Source: Acidaminococcus sp. CAG:917 (GTDB lineage: Bacteria > Bacillota > Clostridia > Christensenellales > CAG-917). Taken from it: a stretch of DNA of 64,000 bases. The notes beneath the pieces are model-generated. The model did no database searches and was not told the origin of the DNA. It worked only from the letters and a program-made list of their open reading frames with translations. This document shows positions 18,427 to 28,487 of this stretch, piece after piece (position 1 is the stretch's first letter; each line of letters begins with the position of its first letter). The DNA is taken from NCBI GenBank assembly GCA_000437555.1, contig FR901028.1, positions 125,159-189,158 on the forward strand. Reading direction: 5' to 3'. A program made the translations under genes and the position numbers.

Positions 18427-18456
18427 AAAAAAATGAAGCGACAGCTTCATTTTTTT
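18427..18456. terminator. Intrinsic terminator, bidirectional
   Basis: Arms AAAAAAATGAAGC/GCTTCATTTTTTT with a four-base loop, between the acetyltransferases and cysS. Confidence 0.9.
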
Positions 18457-18571
18457 CTATGATTTTATTGTTGCCCAAAACTTATCTCCGATATGTCATC
18501 GATACTGTTTCAAATCAAAGCTTAATTATGACGTCAATATCGCTTGGCAGATTAAGTATATAAACCCGACT

Positions 18572-19957
18572 TTATGCTTTTTCTACGACAGCGCCGTCTT
18601 TTGTATCCTTTACCGTATAGCCGAGTTTTAATATTTCGTCTCTTATTCTGTCCGCTTCCGCCCAATTTTTTTCCGCTTTGGCTTGTTTTCTTTTTTCCAC
18701 AAGCTCTGACACTTCGGCGGGAATTTCTTCTTTTGGCTCTTTTTCCAAAAATGCCGACGGTTCGTCTTTAAACAGACCCAAAAGAGAATAAGTGTTTTTT
18801 ATCTGATTTAAAATCGCCGCCGCTTCGTCGATATTTCCGTTTAATGCCGCTTTGGCATTTTTGAAATACTTAAACAGATTAGAAAGCGCCTTTGCCGTGT
18901 TGAAGTCGTCGTCCATTGCCTCGTTGAATTCGTCGTCGATTGCCTTGTATTCGCCTGTCGGCTTCACGCCCTTGTCGGCAAGCATTTTATAGACTCCGTA
19001 AAAATCCGAAACGTGTTTTTGCGCTTCGGAAAAAAGCTCGTCGGTAAGATTTATATCATTGCGGTAATTAGTTTCCAAAAGCGCGAACTTGATGACCTCA
19101 CGGTGATATTTTGCGATTAAATCCGCTCCCAGAAGCGAATTTCCCAGCGACTTTGACATCTTCTGTCCGTTGACTTTGATGAGTCCGTTGTGAATCCAAT
19201 ATTTTGCAAACTGCTTGCCGGTCAATGCTTCCGTCTGAGCGATTTCGTTTTCGTGGTGAGGAAAAATCAAATCCCTTCCGCCACCGTGAATATCTATCTG
19301 CTCGCCGAACGCCGCCATATTCATAGCGGAACACTCGATATGCCAACCCGGTCTTCCGTCGCCCCACGGGCTCTTCCAAAAAATTTCGCCCTCTTTCGCG
19401 CTCTTCCACAGAGCAAAGTCGAGAGCGTTTTTCTTTTGCTCGTCGTTTTCCACTCTTACGCCGTTTAAAGCGTCTTCGAGATTGCGGTGCGACAGTTTGC
19501 CGTAGCCGCTAAAGGAATCGACTGCAAAATACACGTCGCCTTTACTTGTGGCGTAAGCGTGATTTTTTTCGATGAGTTTTTTGATAAACTCGATAATATT
19601 GTCTATGTTGCAAGTTGCTTTAAGCCAGACGTCGGGTTCGTCGATTTGATACTCTTTCATTAAAGCGTCGATTTTTTCTATCATTTCGGCGGCGTAGGCG
19701 TCCGCTTTTACGTGAAGTTCGTTTGCCTTGTTTATGATTTTATCGTCGACGTCGGTATAGTTTCTGGCGTATGTAACGTCATATCCGCTCTTTACGAGAT
19801 ACTTTCTTATGATGTCGTAAATTAAAGCCTGATAAATATGCCCGACGTGAGCGTCACCCGAAACGGTGATACCGCAGGCATACATCTTGACCTTGTTGCC
19901 GTCCATCGGCTTGAATTCCTCTTTCCTGCCCGAAAGAGTGTTATAAATTTTAAGCAT
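18572..19957 (-). CDS. cysS: Cysteinyl-tRNA synthetase
   Basis: Class I aminoacyl-tRNA synthetase, about 461 residues. The first signature appears as AHVGH (HIGH class) after the zinc ligand in YACGITV. The other zinc-site residues are in WHIECSAM and HHENE, and the second signature is KMSKSLGN. The start at 19957 (MLKIYNTLSG) matches the family and has GAGGAAAAA upstream; a longer frame to 20065 overlaps cysE and is rejected. It begins one base after the cysE stop. cysE and cysS together are a common clostridial pair linking cysteine synthesis and use. Confidence 0.96.
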   Translation of the reverse strand: MLKIYNTLSGRKEEFKPMDGNKVKMYACGITVSGDAHVGHIYQALIYDIIRKYLVKSGYDVTYARNYTDVDDKIINKANELHVKADAYAAEMIEKIDALMKEYQIDEPDVWLKATCNIDNIIEFIKKLIEKNHAYATSKGDVYFAVDSFSGYGKLSHRNLEDALNGVRVENDEQKKNALDFALWKSAKEGEIFWKSPWGDGRPGWHIECSAMNMAAFGEQIDIHGGGRDLIFPHHENEIAQTEALTGKQFAKYWIHNGLIKVNGQKMSKSLGNSLLGADLIAKYHREVIKFALLETNYRNDINLTDELFSEAQKHVSDFYGVYKMLADKGVKPTGEYKAIDDEFNEAMDDDFNTAKALSNLFKYFKNAKAALNGNIDEAAAILNQIKNTYSLLGLFKDEPSAFLEKEPKEEIPAEVSELVEKRKQAKAEKNWAEADRIRDEILKLGYTVKDTKDGAVVEKA

Positions 19958-19958
19958 T

Positions 19959-20663
19959 TTATTTTTCCTCTTTGCCGATGGGCTTTTCCGCTTCGGCGAA
20001 AAATTCTTTTGAGTCAGACTGAACGGATACCGTTTTAATTCCGCACTTTTTCTCAAGCTCGACAATCCTTGAGTTTAAACGTCTGAATTCTTCCAAAATG
20101 GGGTCAGGCAGTAAAATCTGGTTCATATCCGACACCCTCTCACCGTCCTGCTTGACTATTCTGCCCGGGACGCCGACGACGGTGCAATAAGGGGGCACCG
20201 ATTTAAGCACCACGCTGCCCGAGCCTATCTTGCTGCCTTTGCCTATCGTGAGCGGCCCTAAAACTTTTGCGCCGCAGGATATCATCACGTCGTCCTCGAT
20301 GGTGGGATGACGCTTTCCGACGTCTTTTCCCGTTCCGCCCAGGGTCACGCCCTGATATATGACAACGTTGTTTCCTATCTCGCAGGTTTCGCCAATCACC
20401 ACTCCGCTGCCGTGGTCGATAAACACGCCGTATCCTATCTTGGCGGCAGGGTGAATTTCTATGCCTGTTTTATGCCTTGCCTTAGCCGATATGTAACGCG
20501 CCATACATTTCATGCCCCTTTCGTAATACCAATGGGCATAACGGTAAGCCTTTATCGCTTTATATCCGCTGTAATAATGTTTGACGCAGTATATGCTTGT
20601 AGCGGCAGGGTCTTTCTCCATTGCCGCTTTAAGGTCAAGCTTTAACATCTCTTTTATTGACAT
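19959..20663 (-). CDS. cysE: Serine O-acetyltransferase
   Basis: Makes O-acetylserine, the precursor of cysteine. About 234 residues from ATG 20663 (MSIKEMLKLDLK). A helical N-terminal domain is followed by a left-handed beta-helix with GIEIHPAAKIGYGVFIDHGSG, GETCEIGNNVVIYQGVTLGG, and RHPTIEDDVMISCGAKVLG. The C-terminal tail extends beyond the core. An alternative ATG at 20681 would overlap ftsH by 17 bases. It sits between ftsH (stop two bases upstream) and cysS (start two bases downstream). Confidence 0.95.
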   Translation of the reverse strand: MSIKEMLKLDLKAAMEKDPAATSIYCVKHYYSGYKAIKAYRYAHWYYERGMKCMARYISAKARHKTGIEIHPAAKIGYGVFIDHGSGVVIGETCEIGNNVVIYQGVTLGGTGKDVGKRHPTIEDDVMISCGAKVLGPLTIGKGSKIGSGSVVLKSVPPYCTVVGVPGRIVKQDGERVSDMNQILLPDPILEEFRRLNSRIVELEKKCGIKTVSVQSDSKEFFAEAEKPIGKEEK

Positions 20664-20664
20664 T

Positions 20665-22641
20665 TTATTCTTTTGGCTCATTGTCCCCGTCTGCCTTCTT
20701 TTCCGCCTTATTTTGTTTGGGCTTTTCCTCTTTGTTTTCGCCCTCGGCGATATCCGACTTGCCCTCTTCCGACTTACCGCCGTCCGTCTTGCCGATATCC
20801 GTCTTATCCTCTTCCGACTTGCCTTCGCCGAAAAGCTCGTCCACTTCGTTTGCGAAAATGGTTTCCTTTTCAAAGAGAATTTTTACCATTTTGTCGAGAA
20901 TATCTCTGTTCTCTTTCAAAATGTTTATCGCCCTTTCGTGTGCCTCGTCAAGTATGGCCTTGATTTCCGCATCGATTTTTGCGGCAACGGCGTCGGAATA
21001 GTTCACCTGAGTCTGAAAGTCTCTGCCGATAAACACTTCCTGAGAAGAGCCGAGGTGCATAGTGCCGATATTTTTGGACATACCCCACTCCGTAACCATT
21101 TTACGCGCGATAGAGGTTGCCCTTTGAATATCGTTTGAAGCTCCCGTCGTAACGTCTTTTATGACGAGCTCTTCCGCCGCTCTTCCGCCGAGCATCATGG
21201 CGATTGTGTCGCACAGTTTATTATACGTCATATGCATATCGTCTGTTTCCGGCAAAGTAATTGTATAACCCGCCGCCATACCTCTGGGTATGATGGAAAC
21301 TTCGTGCACGTCGTCGCAGTATTTAAGCCTTTTGGCGCAGATTGCGTGTCCCGATTCGTGATAGGCTGTGATACGCTTGTCAAACTGAGTGACCACTCTG
21401 CTCTTTTTGGCAGGACCTGCTATAACCTTGTTGATTGCCTCGTTGATATCTGCCATCTCGATGACTTTTCTGTCCGCGCGGGCAGCAAGTATTGCAGCCT
21501 CGTTCAAGAGGTTTTCGATATCGGCACCCGTAAAGCCTACGGTAAGGCGGGCGATAGCTTTGAAGTCGATTTCGGGAGAGAGAGGCTTGTTGCGCGAATG
21601 GACTTTGAAGATTTCCTCTCTTCCCTTGACGTCGGGAGTGTTGACGAAAATCTGTCTGTCAAATCTGCCCGGTCTCATGAGAGCGGGGTCGAGTATATCG
21701 GCACGGTTGGTTGCCGCCATAACAATTATCGAATCGTTCGACTCGAAGCCGTCCATCTGAACGAGAAGCTGGTTTAGCGTTTGCTCTCTTTCGTCGTTTC
21801 CGCCGCCGAGACCTGCGCCCCTTTGACGGCCGACTGCGTCGATTTCGTCAATGAATATTATGCACGGCATATTCTTTTTGGCTTGGTCGAAAAGGTCTCT
21901 TACTCTCGACGCTCCGACGCCCACGAACATCTCGACAAAGTCTGAACCGCTGAGCGAGAAGAACGGCACGTTGGCTTCTCCTGCAACCGCCTTGGCAAAC
22001 AAGGTTTTACCCGTTCCCGGAGGTCCGACAAGCAAAACGCCTTTGGGAACTCTTGCGCCTATTTCTCTGAACTTTTTGCTGTCTTTCAAAAAGTCGACGA
22101 TTTCTTTTAATTCCTCTTTCTCTTCTTCTGCACCCGCTACGTCGGTAAAGCGAACTTTGACGTTTTGCGCCATGTTGGCTTTTGTCTTTCCGAAGCTGAA
22201 CGCTTTGTTTCCCGCTCCGCCCGATTGCTTAAACAGCATAACGAAAAACACGACGAGCAACACAAGCGCTATCGCCGGAACGATGAGCGAAAAAATCGTG
22301 CTTGATGTAGACGGATTGTCATATACGATGACGGCTTTTACGGCAGGCGCGTTTTCCGATTCGTAAACGGATTTATACACCTCGTAAAACTGACTTCTTG
22401 AATCTATATAGCAATATGCGTTCTTTTTGTTTGAGTCCACATATTCGATATCGACTCTGTAATTTCCCGTGAGCGTCAACGTTTTTACCTCGCCCGCTTT
22501 CATACTTGCAATCAAGCTGTTTTCCTTGCCGTCGAAACTTATCTCGTTTCTGTTGGTCAAGGTAACGGACAAAATGATTGCAACGACAATCAAAACCGCC
22601 GCAATCGTTATTATCAACGCCCTTCTTCCTGTTGCGTTCAT
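20665..22641 (-). CDS. ftsH: ATP-dependent zinc metalloprotease FtsH
   Basis: Membrane-anchored AAA+ protease for membrane-protein quality control and, in Bacillus, sporulation. 658 residues: membrane segment at 8-28, extracytoplasmic domain, second membrane segment at about 115-137, Walker A GPPGTGKT at 206-213, Walker B IIFIDEID near 261-268, the second region of homology with RPGRFDRQ, and the zinc motif HESGH at 428-432. The C-terminal 50 residues are low complexity and highly charged, including five pentapeptide repeats (DNA 20749-20823). TAAGGAGG precedes the ATG. It heads the operon ftsH-cysE-cysS. Confidence 0.97.
   Translation of the reverse strand: MNATGRRALIITIAAVLIVVAIILSVTLTNRNEISFDGKENSLIASMKAGEVKTLTLTGNYRVDIEYVDSNKKNAYCYIDSRSQFYEVYKSVYESENAPAVKAVIVYDNPSTSSTIFSLIVPAIALVLLVVFFVMLFKQSGGAGNKAFSFGKTKANMAQNVKVRFTDVAGAEEEKEELKEIVDFLKDSKKFREIGARVPKGVLLVGPPGTGKTLFAKAVAGEANVPFFSLSGSDFVEMFVGVGASRVRDLFDQAKKNMPCIIFIDEIDAVGRQRGAGLGGGNDEREQTLNQLLVQMDGFESNDSIIVMAATNRADILDPALMRPGRFDRQIFVNTPDVKGREEIFKVHSRNKPLSPEIDFKAIARLTVGFTGADIENLLNEAAILAARADRKVIEMADINEAINKVIAGPAKKSRVVTQFDKRITAYHESGHAICAKRLKYCDDVHEVSIIPRGMAAGYTITLPETDDMHMTYNKLCDTIAMMLGGRAAEELVIKDVTTGASNDIQRATSIARKMVTEWGMSKNIGTMHLGSSQEVFIGRDFQTQVNYSDAVAAKIDAEIKAILDEAHERAINILKENRDILDKMVKILFEKETIFANEVDELFGEGKSEEDKTDIGKTDGGKSEEGKSDIAEGENKEEKPKQNKAEKKADGDNEPKE
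20749..20823 (-). repeat. Five 15-bp in-frame repeats in the ftsH tail
   Basis: 75 bases encoding [25 protein letters not shown]. The units share a (G/D)K(S/T)(E/D)x pattern at DNA and protein level, so the array could change length by slippage without shifting the frame. Confidence 0.85.
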
Positions 22642-22694
22642 TATTCCTCCTTAGCCTTTAGGGGGCAAAGTTATAAACTTTAAATCAAATAGGT

Positions 22695-22723
22695 ATTATA
22701 TCAATATTCACACGATTCGTCAA
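22695..22723 (-). promoter_or_regulatory. Promoter of ftsH-cysE-cysS
   Basis: TTGACG, 17-base spacer, TATAAT with an upstream TG (extended -10). It starts just after the yyaC stop codon. Confidence 0.87.
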
Positions 22724-22724
22724 C

Positions 22725-23195
22725 TTATTCGCATTCTTTGACAAAAGCGCACTTTTGGGCAAAAATAAAAGACGTATATATCGCTTTGGCGATCCTTTCG
22801 GACATATCGCAAACAAGACTGAAATCTGCGCTCAAAAGATTGGTGAGCGTGTCGCCGTCACGGGGCGCTACTATACCGAGAATGCCTATATCGCCATAGG
22901 CGTTTGCCGTTTTGTCGAGCGCGGCTTTCGGACGAACGCCCTCTTTTACTACGATTTTGCCCACGTCCTCTTTTTTGCCGACGCATGCGTCCACGGCAAT
23001 TACCACGCTACCCTGATGGACGGAATGTATCATATCCAGCGTAGAATCTATCTTTTTTGCGTTTATATCGTCGTTTAAATCTCCGTAAACAAACGTTTTT
23101 ATATTATATTTTTCCTTAAGGGCGGTTCCCACCATGGGAGCTAAAGAATCGCCCGTCACTTCTCCCGTGCCAAAGCAAACTATAACTATTTCCAT
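22725..23195 (-). CDS. yyaC: YyaC-like sporulation protein (GPR-related fold)
   Basis: 156 residues from the ATG at 23195, which has GGAGG before it; an upstream in-frame ATG at 23237 lacks one. It matches the DUF1256/YyaC family related to the germination protease GPR: FGTGEVTGDSLAPMVG (GTD..TGDSLGP type), AVDACVGKKEDVGKIVV, and a C-terminal hydrophobic segment. In Bacillus the gene is expressed during sporulation; its exact job is not settled. Together with the ger operon it supports an endospore-former. Confidence 0.82.
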   Translation of the reverse strand: MEIVIVCFGTGEVTGDSLAPMVGTALKEKYNIKTFVYGDLNDDINAKKIDSTLDMIHSVHQGSVVIAVDACVGKKEDVGKIVVKEGVRPKAALDKTANAYGDIGILGIVAPRDGDTLTNLLSADFSLVCDMSERIAKAIYTSFIFAQKCAFVKECE

Positions 23196-23469
23196 ATTTT
23201 CCTCCGCATACATTATTGCCAAAGGAAATTTTTTCAATCACTGCTACGGGTGTTTCCGGAAATTTTTAATTTTTTTCGGGCTGTCTTTTCGCTGTTTAAA
23301 AAGATATAAATTTCAAGTAAAAATCGCAATCTCAAGACGAAACGAGGTTTTGCTTTTTAAATTGATTTCTGCCTTAGCGATTTAAGTTTTTGAGTTTAAT
23401 GCAATAAATTATATTTTAAATACTTAAAAACAGCTTAAATAGGGCTTTTTTTGTTATTTTTGCCAAAAT

Positions 23470-23488
23470 ATTTACAATATCTGTAAAT
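23470..23488 (+). promoter_or_regulatory. Inverted repeat upstream of the cvpA-like promoter
   Basis: Perfect 7-5-7 dyad ATTTACA-ATATC-TGTAAAT centred about 28 bases upstream of the -35 box. The layout suits an operator or activator site; the binding protein is unknown. The rest of 23196-23506 shows nothing else. Confidence 0.4.
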
Positions 23489-23506
23489 GATTTTGCTCTG
23501 CGCCTA

Positions 23507-23535
23507 TTGATTTTAAAACAATTATGTTATATTAT
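23507..23535 (+). promoter_or_regulatory. Promoter of the cvpA-like gene
   Basis: TTGATT, 17-base spacer, TATTAT; the ATG is 34 bases downstream with AAGGAG before it. Confidence 0.65.
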
Positions 23536-23569
23536 ATAAACGTATATTATTGTCTAACTAAGGAGAAAA

Positions 23570-24325
23570 ATGCTTTACTCTGTTTCGGCGTTTAATTTAG
23601 CGGACGGCGCAATTTTATTGGTGCTTGTGCTCGCTCTTATCCGGGGCATAAGAAAGGGGCTAAGCGAATCCCTCAGCGGATTCGTTTTTAACCTGCTTTT
23701 GCTTGTCGCCGCCCTGTATCTTGCGAGCGTCTGCACAAATCCGCTGCTTGACACGCCGACGGGACAAAAGCTTTACGAAGCGGTTTACGGTTGGTCGGAA
23801 AGCTGGGGAACGGAATTCACTTCTCCTGTGTTTTTCAACAACGGAACTCCGTTTATCTACAATGAAGCGGGAGAGGCGATAGAGCTGAGAGCCGCCGCCT
23901 CGAACAGCATTTTGGGAATGATTCTCGGCTTTTTGGCTCCGAAACTTTTGCCTGCCGAGGGCGGAGCGTCACTTGCGGACGCCATAGTCCCAAACTTTGT
24001 GGCAATAGTTTTCGCATTGGGACTGTTTATCGTGTTTTTCATAATTTTGAAGATTATCTTCAAAATAGTAGAAAAACTTGCCGAAAAATTCGAGGACGCG
24101 CCAAAACTCAAGTGGCTTGACAAGCTTTTGGGCGTTATCGTTTCAATGATTTTGGGATATGCCTTTGCCCTCTTCGTGTTCGGATTTTTGGGCATATTCG
24201 AAAACTTTTCGTTTATGGCGTCGGCGGTAAGTTATATCGAAAATTCGGCATTTGCTTCCGCTATATGGACAAACAATCCCATACGGTTGCTGTTTATCAA
24301 TATGTTCGGCGCACCGGGCGCATAG
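23570..24325 (+). CDS. CvpA-family membrane protein
   Basis: 251 residues with four to five membrane segments. The N-terminal ADGAILLVLVLALIRGIRKG (NxxD...GxxxGxxxG type) and the C-terminal pair of helices, with KWLDKLLGVIVSMILG, fit the colicin V production protein family, whose cellular role is poorly known. A family-atypical soluble insertion (about residues 60-105) separates the first and later helices. TAAGGAG precedes the ATG. The 1100-residue protein follows 38 bases downstream and may share the transcript. Confidence 0.75.
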   Translation: MLYSVSAFNLADGAILLVLVLALIRGIRKGLSESLSGFVFNLLLLVAALYLASVCTNPLLDTPTGQKLYEAVYGWSESWGTEFTSPVFFNNGTPFIYNEAGEAIELRAAASNSILGMILGFLAPKLLPAEGGASLADAIVPNFVAIVFALGLFIVFFIILKIIFKIVEKLAEKFEDAPKLKWLDKLLGVIVSMILGYAFALFVFGFLGIFENFSFMASAVSYIENSAFASAIWTNNPIRLLFINMFGAPGA

Positions 24326-24363
24326 ACTTTTGCAGTAAAATTCTGAAATAAGGGGTATGGCTT

Positions 24364-27300
24364 ATGGATAGTAAAAAAACAAAGACTGAAAATACAAAGC
24401 CGGAAAAAGAAAAGAAAAAGAAAAAGGAAAAAAGAGGCTGCAAAGGCTGTCTTAAAGATATGTTTGTGCTCATCGTCGGAATGATAACGGGCATAATCGT
24501 TTTTGTCGCGGCGGTTGTGGGAACCGTTTACGTTGCCCTTACGGCGGTTTCGGTAAAAGATTTGCAACAGACTTTCGGCGTAGAGCTTGTCCCCGAAGAC
24601 AATGCCGAACTTTTGAATAAAAATATGCTTCAGCTTGTCCAGGAAGTTATCGGTATGGCGTCCGACATATCGAACGTTTCGATAGACGACATTCTCGATA
24701 CTTTCAATCTTCCCATACCCAACGAGATTGAAGGCATTGACATAACGCCTCTGTTCAAGTATCCGATTTTTGAAATCCCCAATCACGTTTCGGAAGTTAC
24801 GAGCAACATAACAATAGACACGATAGCGAGACTTGCCAATATCGATTTGGCTTCCTATAACATTCCCCTTCTTTTAAAACTCGAAGACGAAACGATCGAA
24901 AATGCCGCAGATGTTTTGCTCAAAAAGATGAACGGCAACATATCCTTGAGATTGCTTGAAGACGATTTCGGCATAGAGATTGAGGGAGAGAATTCCGTTT
25001 TGGAAAACGTGCAGGACGTCATAATCGGCGAACTCGGCGGAGTGCTCGACTATTTGACGTTATCGGACATAATCGATATAGATTCTGATAAATTTATTTC
25101 TATCGAAGATACCGCCCTCTATTACTACGTGGGCGATAAAACGCAGTCGTATATTCAGATAGACAATCTTTCACAGTCTAACCCCTATTCCGAAAAATCG
25201 ATATTTAAAGCGGACGAAGCGAGCGGTGTTTTGGACAGGCGCGAAGTTTTGTATATCCGCCAAAAAGACAGTGACGGTGCATACGTGCTTGACAAATACG
25301 GAAACTACGTATATACCGTCGCAAACGATTTCTACTTCATAGACCAATCGACTCAAACGCAGTTCGGAGCATACGTCAAAAACGAATCCGGCGAATTTGT
25401 TTTGGACGAAACCTTGGACGGAGAAATTTATTATCGCCATATCGAATACGTCCCGTGCGACCTCGTTGCGGATATGCCGGAATTTTCGTCAATCGACGTT
25501 AAATACGTAAAAGCTTATATTAACCATTTTACTTTGCAAAACGGAAATTATCTTCCCGAAGCTTTCGGATATTTTGAAGTTTACAGAGGAGGCTTCCTCA
25601 TAGGAACAAGCACAACGGGAAACGTCCCGTCGTCTGCTTCTGAATTTGTTCCGATAAACTCTCTTGACGAACTTAACGGACAGGACAAATTTTATTACAG
25701 CGATTTTAACACGCTGTCATACAGAGAGCTTACGGCATACGGAATAGACTACGGCACGGCAGACAGTCCAGTTGTTCCAGACGCAAACAGCTCTCTTTCG
25801 TCGCAAAAGAGCGGATATCTAAAGGCACATACGGGCACAAGCAACAAAACTTTGCAAGCGGTCTCGAGAATACAAATAAAAAATCTGTCCGATATCATTG
25901 ACAAGGTTAAAACGTTAAAAGTGGGCGAACTCATTGACGTATACGAAACGGCGACTCCCGAACACGAAAAAAGTCCGCAGTTTTTAATCGAACTGAAAGA
26001 CACTCCGCTCTCCGATTTATCGCAGGCAATAAACGGACTGACTCTGTCCGCTTTCATTGAGATAGATTCAACAAGTCCGAAACTTTTGCAGGCTCTTAAA
26101 GACAGCTCCCTTTCGACCATAGAGACCGACATAGCAAACGTTTGTCTTGCCGACATCATTGAAATTGATTCGTCGTCAAATGCGCTTCTCAAAAAAATCG
26201 CTTATACCGCAATAACGGATATGAGCAACGCAATAAGCAGTCTGTTTAACGATATAGTTTTAAATGACGTGTTAAATTTAAATCTTTATTCCGCTTTCGT
26301 TTCCGATGCGGTGGGAGAATACGCTTTACTTGAATTCAAAAACAAATTTATTCCTTTCGACAGAGGCGACTACGTTCTGGAAAACGGCAATTACGTTTAC
26401 TATGACTCTAAAAATCCCGACCATGCTTTGCTTCAACGCTATGAAAGAGGTTATGCCTATATACCGTCAGACAGCGGAAATTATGTTTACAACGTCTATG
26501 ACGAAACGGGCAATCCATACGTCTTTTACGACCTTAACAATTCCGCCATGCCATCGGTTGCCGATTCTATCGCCGCAGGCAATATGTATTATTTTGACGT
26601 AACTAATTTAGCTTCGCCTTACACGCAAATAACTTCCGAGGACGAATTTAACAACGTGTCTAAACTTTATCCGAAAATGCTTAAAGGTTATACCGGCTTT
26701 ATCAAAAAGCCGTCGGGATATTCGGGAAGCTCAATTAGTTTTACAAAGGTTTATGCCGACGACGTGCTCTTGGCTACCTCGACTGCAAGCGGAACCTACG
26801 TCATAAAATATAACGAGCTTACAAATATAGGCACTGTTAAAGACGCCGACGACATAAACTATATTCCCGTTCGTTATTACGACAAAGCGGAACTTAAAGA
26901 CACGCTTTATTATTCTCAGAACGGCACGGATTTTGTCGTTTACAGCGAAGCCGAGCACGGCGCAATGAGCACCGTATTTGACAACCTATATATCTGCCCG
27001 TCAAGCGTGAACGGACTATACACCTTTGACGGAGTAACATATAGCGAATATTTCGGTGATAAAACTGCCGACAATCTTTATGTTTTCGTAAAAGATTCTG
27101 CGGCGTTTGATACGTATTCGGGCGATTATTTCGTAAGATTTTCAGGTGCGGTGCTCGATGAGGACGGCTCTATGTCGGGACAGCATTATCAAAAAATTTA
27201 TGCGGCTACCGTCGATTCGTCCGTCGCTGCCATGATTCAGACCGCTCAGCTCACCTACCCGGATATCGTCGACGACGCCAATATAAGCTCGTTTGAGTTT

Positions 27301-27666
27301 GTCTCATATCAGACGGACGAAAACGGAGTTATAGAAAAAAGCCAAAACCTATTGATTGCTTTAAACAATAAACCGCTTTCGTCTTTAAACGACTCTTTTA
27401 AAAATATGACGCTCGGTGATTTGATTTCCGAATCGCCTGACACTTTCTTCAGTGGAACTATAATGAACTCCACTTTAAGCGACCTCGGAACCGTATTGAC
27501 GGAAAAACTGTCTTCCGCTACTATGGGTGATATCATCACCTGGTCGGGGATTGCCGTTGAACCTGCAATCGAACTTGCTCTTAACGACATAACCTTGGTT
27601 GACTTTTTCGACAGACTGACGATAACCGTCGTAAACGGCAAACCTTTTATAGGCTTTGAACTGTAA
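24364..27666 (+). CDS. Large membrane-anchored repeat protein, function unknown
   Basis: 1100 residues. Family not recognised. The first 30 residues are extremely Lys/Glu rich with a CKGC motif, followed by one membrane helix (about 32-58). The rest should therefore be extracytoplasmic. That part carries degenerate repeats of roughly 35-45 residues with the pattern LxxLxDII-(E/D)IDS, for example SDLSQAINGLTLSAFIEIDS, TIETDIANVCLADIIEIDS and SSLNDSFKNMTLGDLISES. Between them are Tyr-rich beta blocks with a recurring GNYVY motif. No protease, sortase or lipobox signature was seen. AAGGGG precedes the ATG. It may be a cell-surface or envelope-spanning structural protein; this is inference from layout only. 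Confidence 0.7.
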   Translation: MDSKKTKTENTKPEKEKKKKKEKRGCKGCLKDMFVLIVGMITGIIVFVAAVVGTVYVALTAVSVKDLQQTFGVELVPEDNAELLNKNMLQLVQEVIGMASDISNVSIDDILDTFNLPIPNEIEGIDITPLFKYPIFEIPNHVSEVTSNITIDTIARLANIDLASYNIPLLLKLEDETIENAADVLLKKMNGNISLRLLEDDFGIEIEGENSVLENVQDVIIGELGGVLDYLTLSDIIDIDSDKFISIEDTALYYYVGDKTQSYIQIDNLSQSNPYSEKSIFKADEASGVLDRREVLYIRQKDSDGAYVLDKYGNYVYTVANDFYFIDQSTQTQFGAYVKNESGEFVLDETLDGEIYYRHIEYVPCDLVADMPEFSSIDVKYVKAYINHFTLQNGNYLPEAFGYFEVYRGGFLIGTSTTGNVPSSASEFVPINSLDELNGQDKFYYSDFNTLSYRELTAYGIDYGTADSPVVPDANSSLSSQKSGYLKAHTGTSNKTLQAVSRIQIKNLSDIIDKVKTLKVGELIDVYETATPEHEKSPQFLIELKDTPLSDLSQAINGLTLSAFIEIDSTSPKLLQALKDSSLSTIETDIANVCLADIIEIDSSSNALLKKIAYTAITDMSNAISSLFNDIVLNDVLNLNLYSAFVSDAVGEYALLEFKNKFIPFDRGDYVLENGNYVYYDSKNPDHALLQRYERGYAYIPSDSGNYVYNVYDETGNPYVFYDLNNSAMPSVADSIAAGNMYYFDVTNLASPYTQITSEDEFNNVSKLYPKMLKGYTGFIKKPSGYSGSSISFTKVYADDVLLATSTASGTYVIKYNELTNIGTVKDADDINYIPVRYYDKAELKDTLYYSQNGTDFVVYSEAEHGAMSTVFDNLYICPSSVNGLYTFDGVTYSEYFGDKTADNLYVFVKDSAAFDTYSGDYFVRFSGAVLDEDGSMSGQHYQKIYAATVDSSVAAMIQTAQLTYPDIVDDANISSFEFVSYQTDENGVIEKSQNLLIALNNKPLSSLNDSFKNMTLGDLISESPDTFFSGTIMNSTLSDLGTVLTEKLSSATMGDIITWSGIAVEPAIELALNDITLVDFFDRLTITVVNGKPFIGFEL

Positions 27667-27831
27667 AAAATATTTATCTCTAACGTAATTTTGATATTTT
27701 GCGTTAAAAAATATGCTCAATGCCGTTTTTAGAGGCTTTTAAACTTAATATAAATATGAAAACAAAATGTTTGAAGTTTTCAAAAGTATATGCCTTTTAG
27801 GTTATTACTTATGAAAGAAGGTAAAAAATAA

Positions 27832-28386
27832 ATGCAGATAAGAAAATATAAACAATCCGATTTTGAAAAAGTAAGACAGATTTGTTTTGAAACGGCGGTT
27901 GGCAGACAGTTTCAGATTAACAAAGAACTTGTATGCACACTGTTTTGCGATTATTATCTTACTTATGAAAGCGATAACTGCTTTATTCTTTCCGCGGAAA
28001 ACGACGAAGCCGTAGGATATGTAATTTGTGCCGAAAATTTTGACGAATACATAAACAGGTATTTTGAAAAATATTTTAAAAAAGTAAAATCACTGTCTAA
28101 AAGAGAAGCATTTATCAAAAAATGCGAAAAGTTTTTTTATAAAAAAATTTCAAAATCATATCCTGCTCACATTCATATTGACATTTTAGAAGAATACAGA
28201 GGAAAAGGCTACGGTAAAGGTCTTATAAGAAAGCTTATCGACAGCTTAAAATCCAAAGGCGTAAAAGGAATTTATCTTACCGTGGATACAAAAAACAAAA
28301 AGGCGATAAAGTTTTACTATAAACTCGGTTTCTCAAAATTAAAATCCATCTTTGGTAAAGCCCTGATTATGTGTAAAAAACTTTAG
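27832..28386 (+). CDS. GNAT-family N-acetyltransferase
   Basis: 184 residues. GNAT motif A is seen as IHIDILEEYRGKGYGKGLIRKLIDSL (R/QxxGxG/A), and motif B as YLTVDTKNKKAIKFYYKLGF. An insertion rich in Lys and Phe between residues 75 and 105 lengthens the middle. The substrate is unknown. AAGAAGG precedes the ATG. It stands alone upstream of the convergent dnaN. Confidence 0.85.
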   Translation: MQIRKYKQSDFEKVRQICFETAVGRQFQINKELVCTLFCDYYLTYESDNCFILSAENDEAVGYVICAENFDEYINRYFEKYFKKVKSLSKREAFIKKCEKFFYKKISKSYPAHIHIDILEEYRGKGYGKGLIRKLIDSLKSKGVKGIYLTVDTKNKKAIKFYYKLGFSKLKSIFGKALIMCKKL

Positions 28387-28487
28387 TTAAACTCAACGTT
28401 TTTATTGTGTTTATAATCTACCGTTTTTTATCCTTTAACTTTTTATAAATTATAAATTGCATATTTATAAATTAAAGATTTAAAACA

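Noticed and set aside
19958..20065. Longer N-terminus for cysS starting at 20065
   Set aside because: The extension overlaps cysE, is lysine/arginine-rich and unlike CysRS; ATG 19957 has a ribosome site and matches the family.
20664..20873. Longer N-terminus for cysE starting at 20873
   Set aside because: Reads the FtsH repeat tail in another frame; the family start is at 20663.
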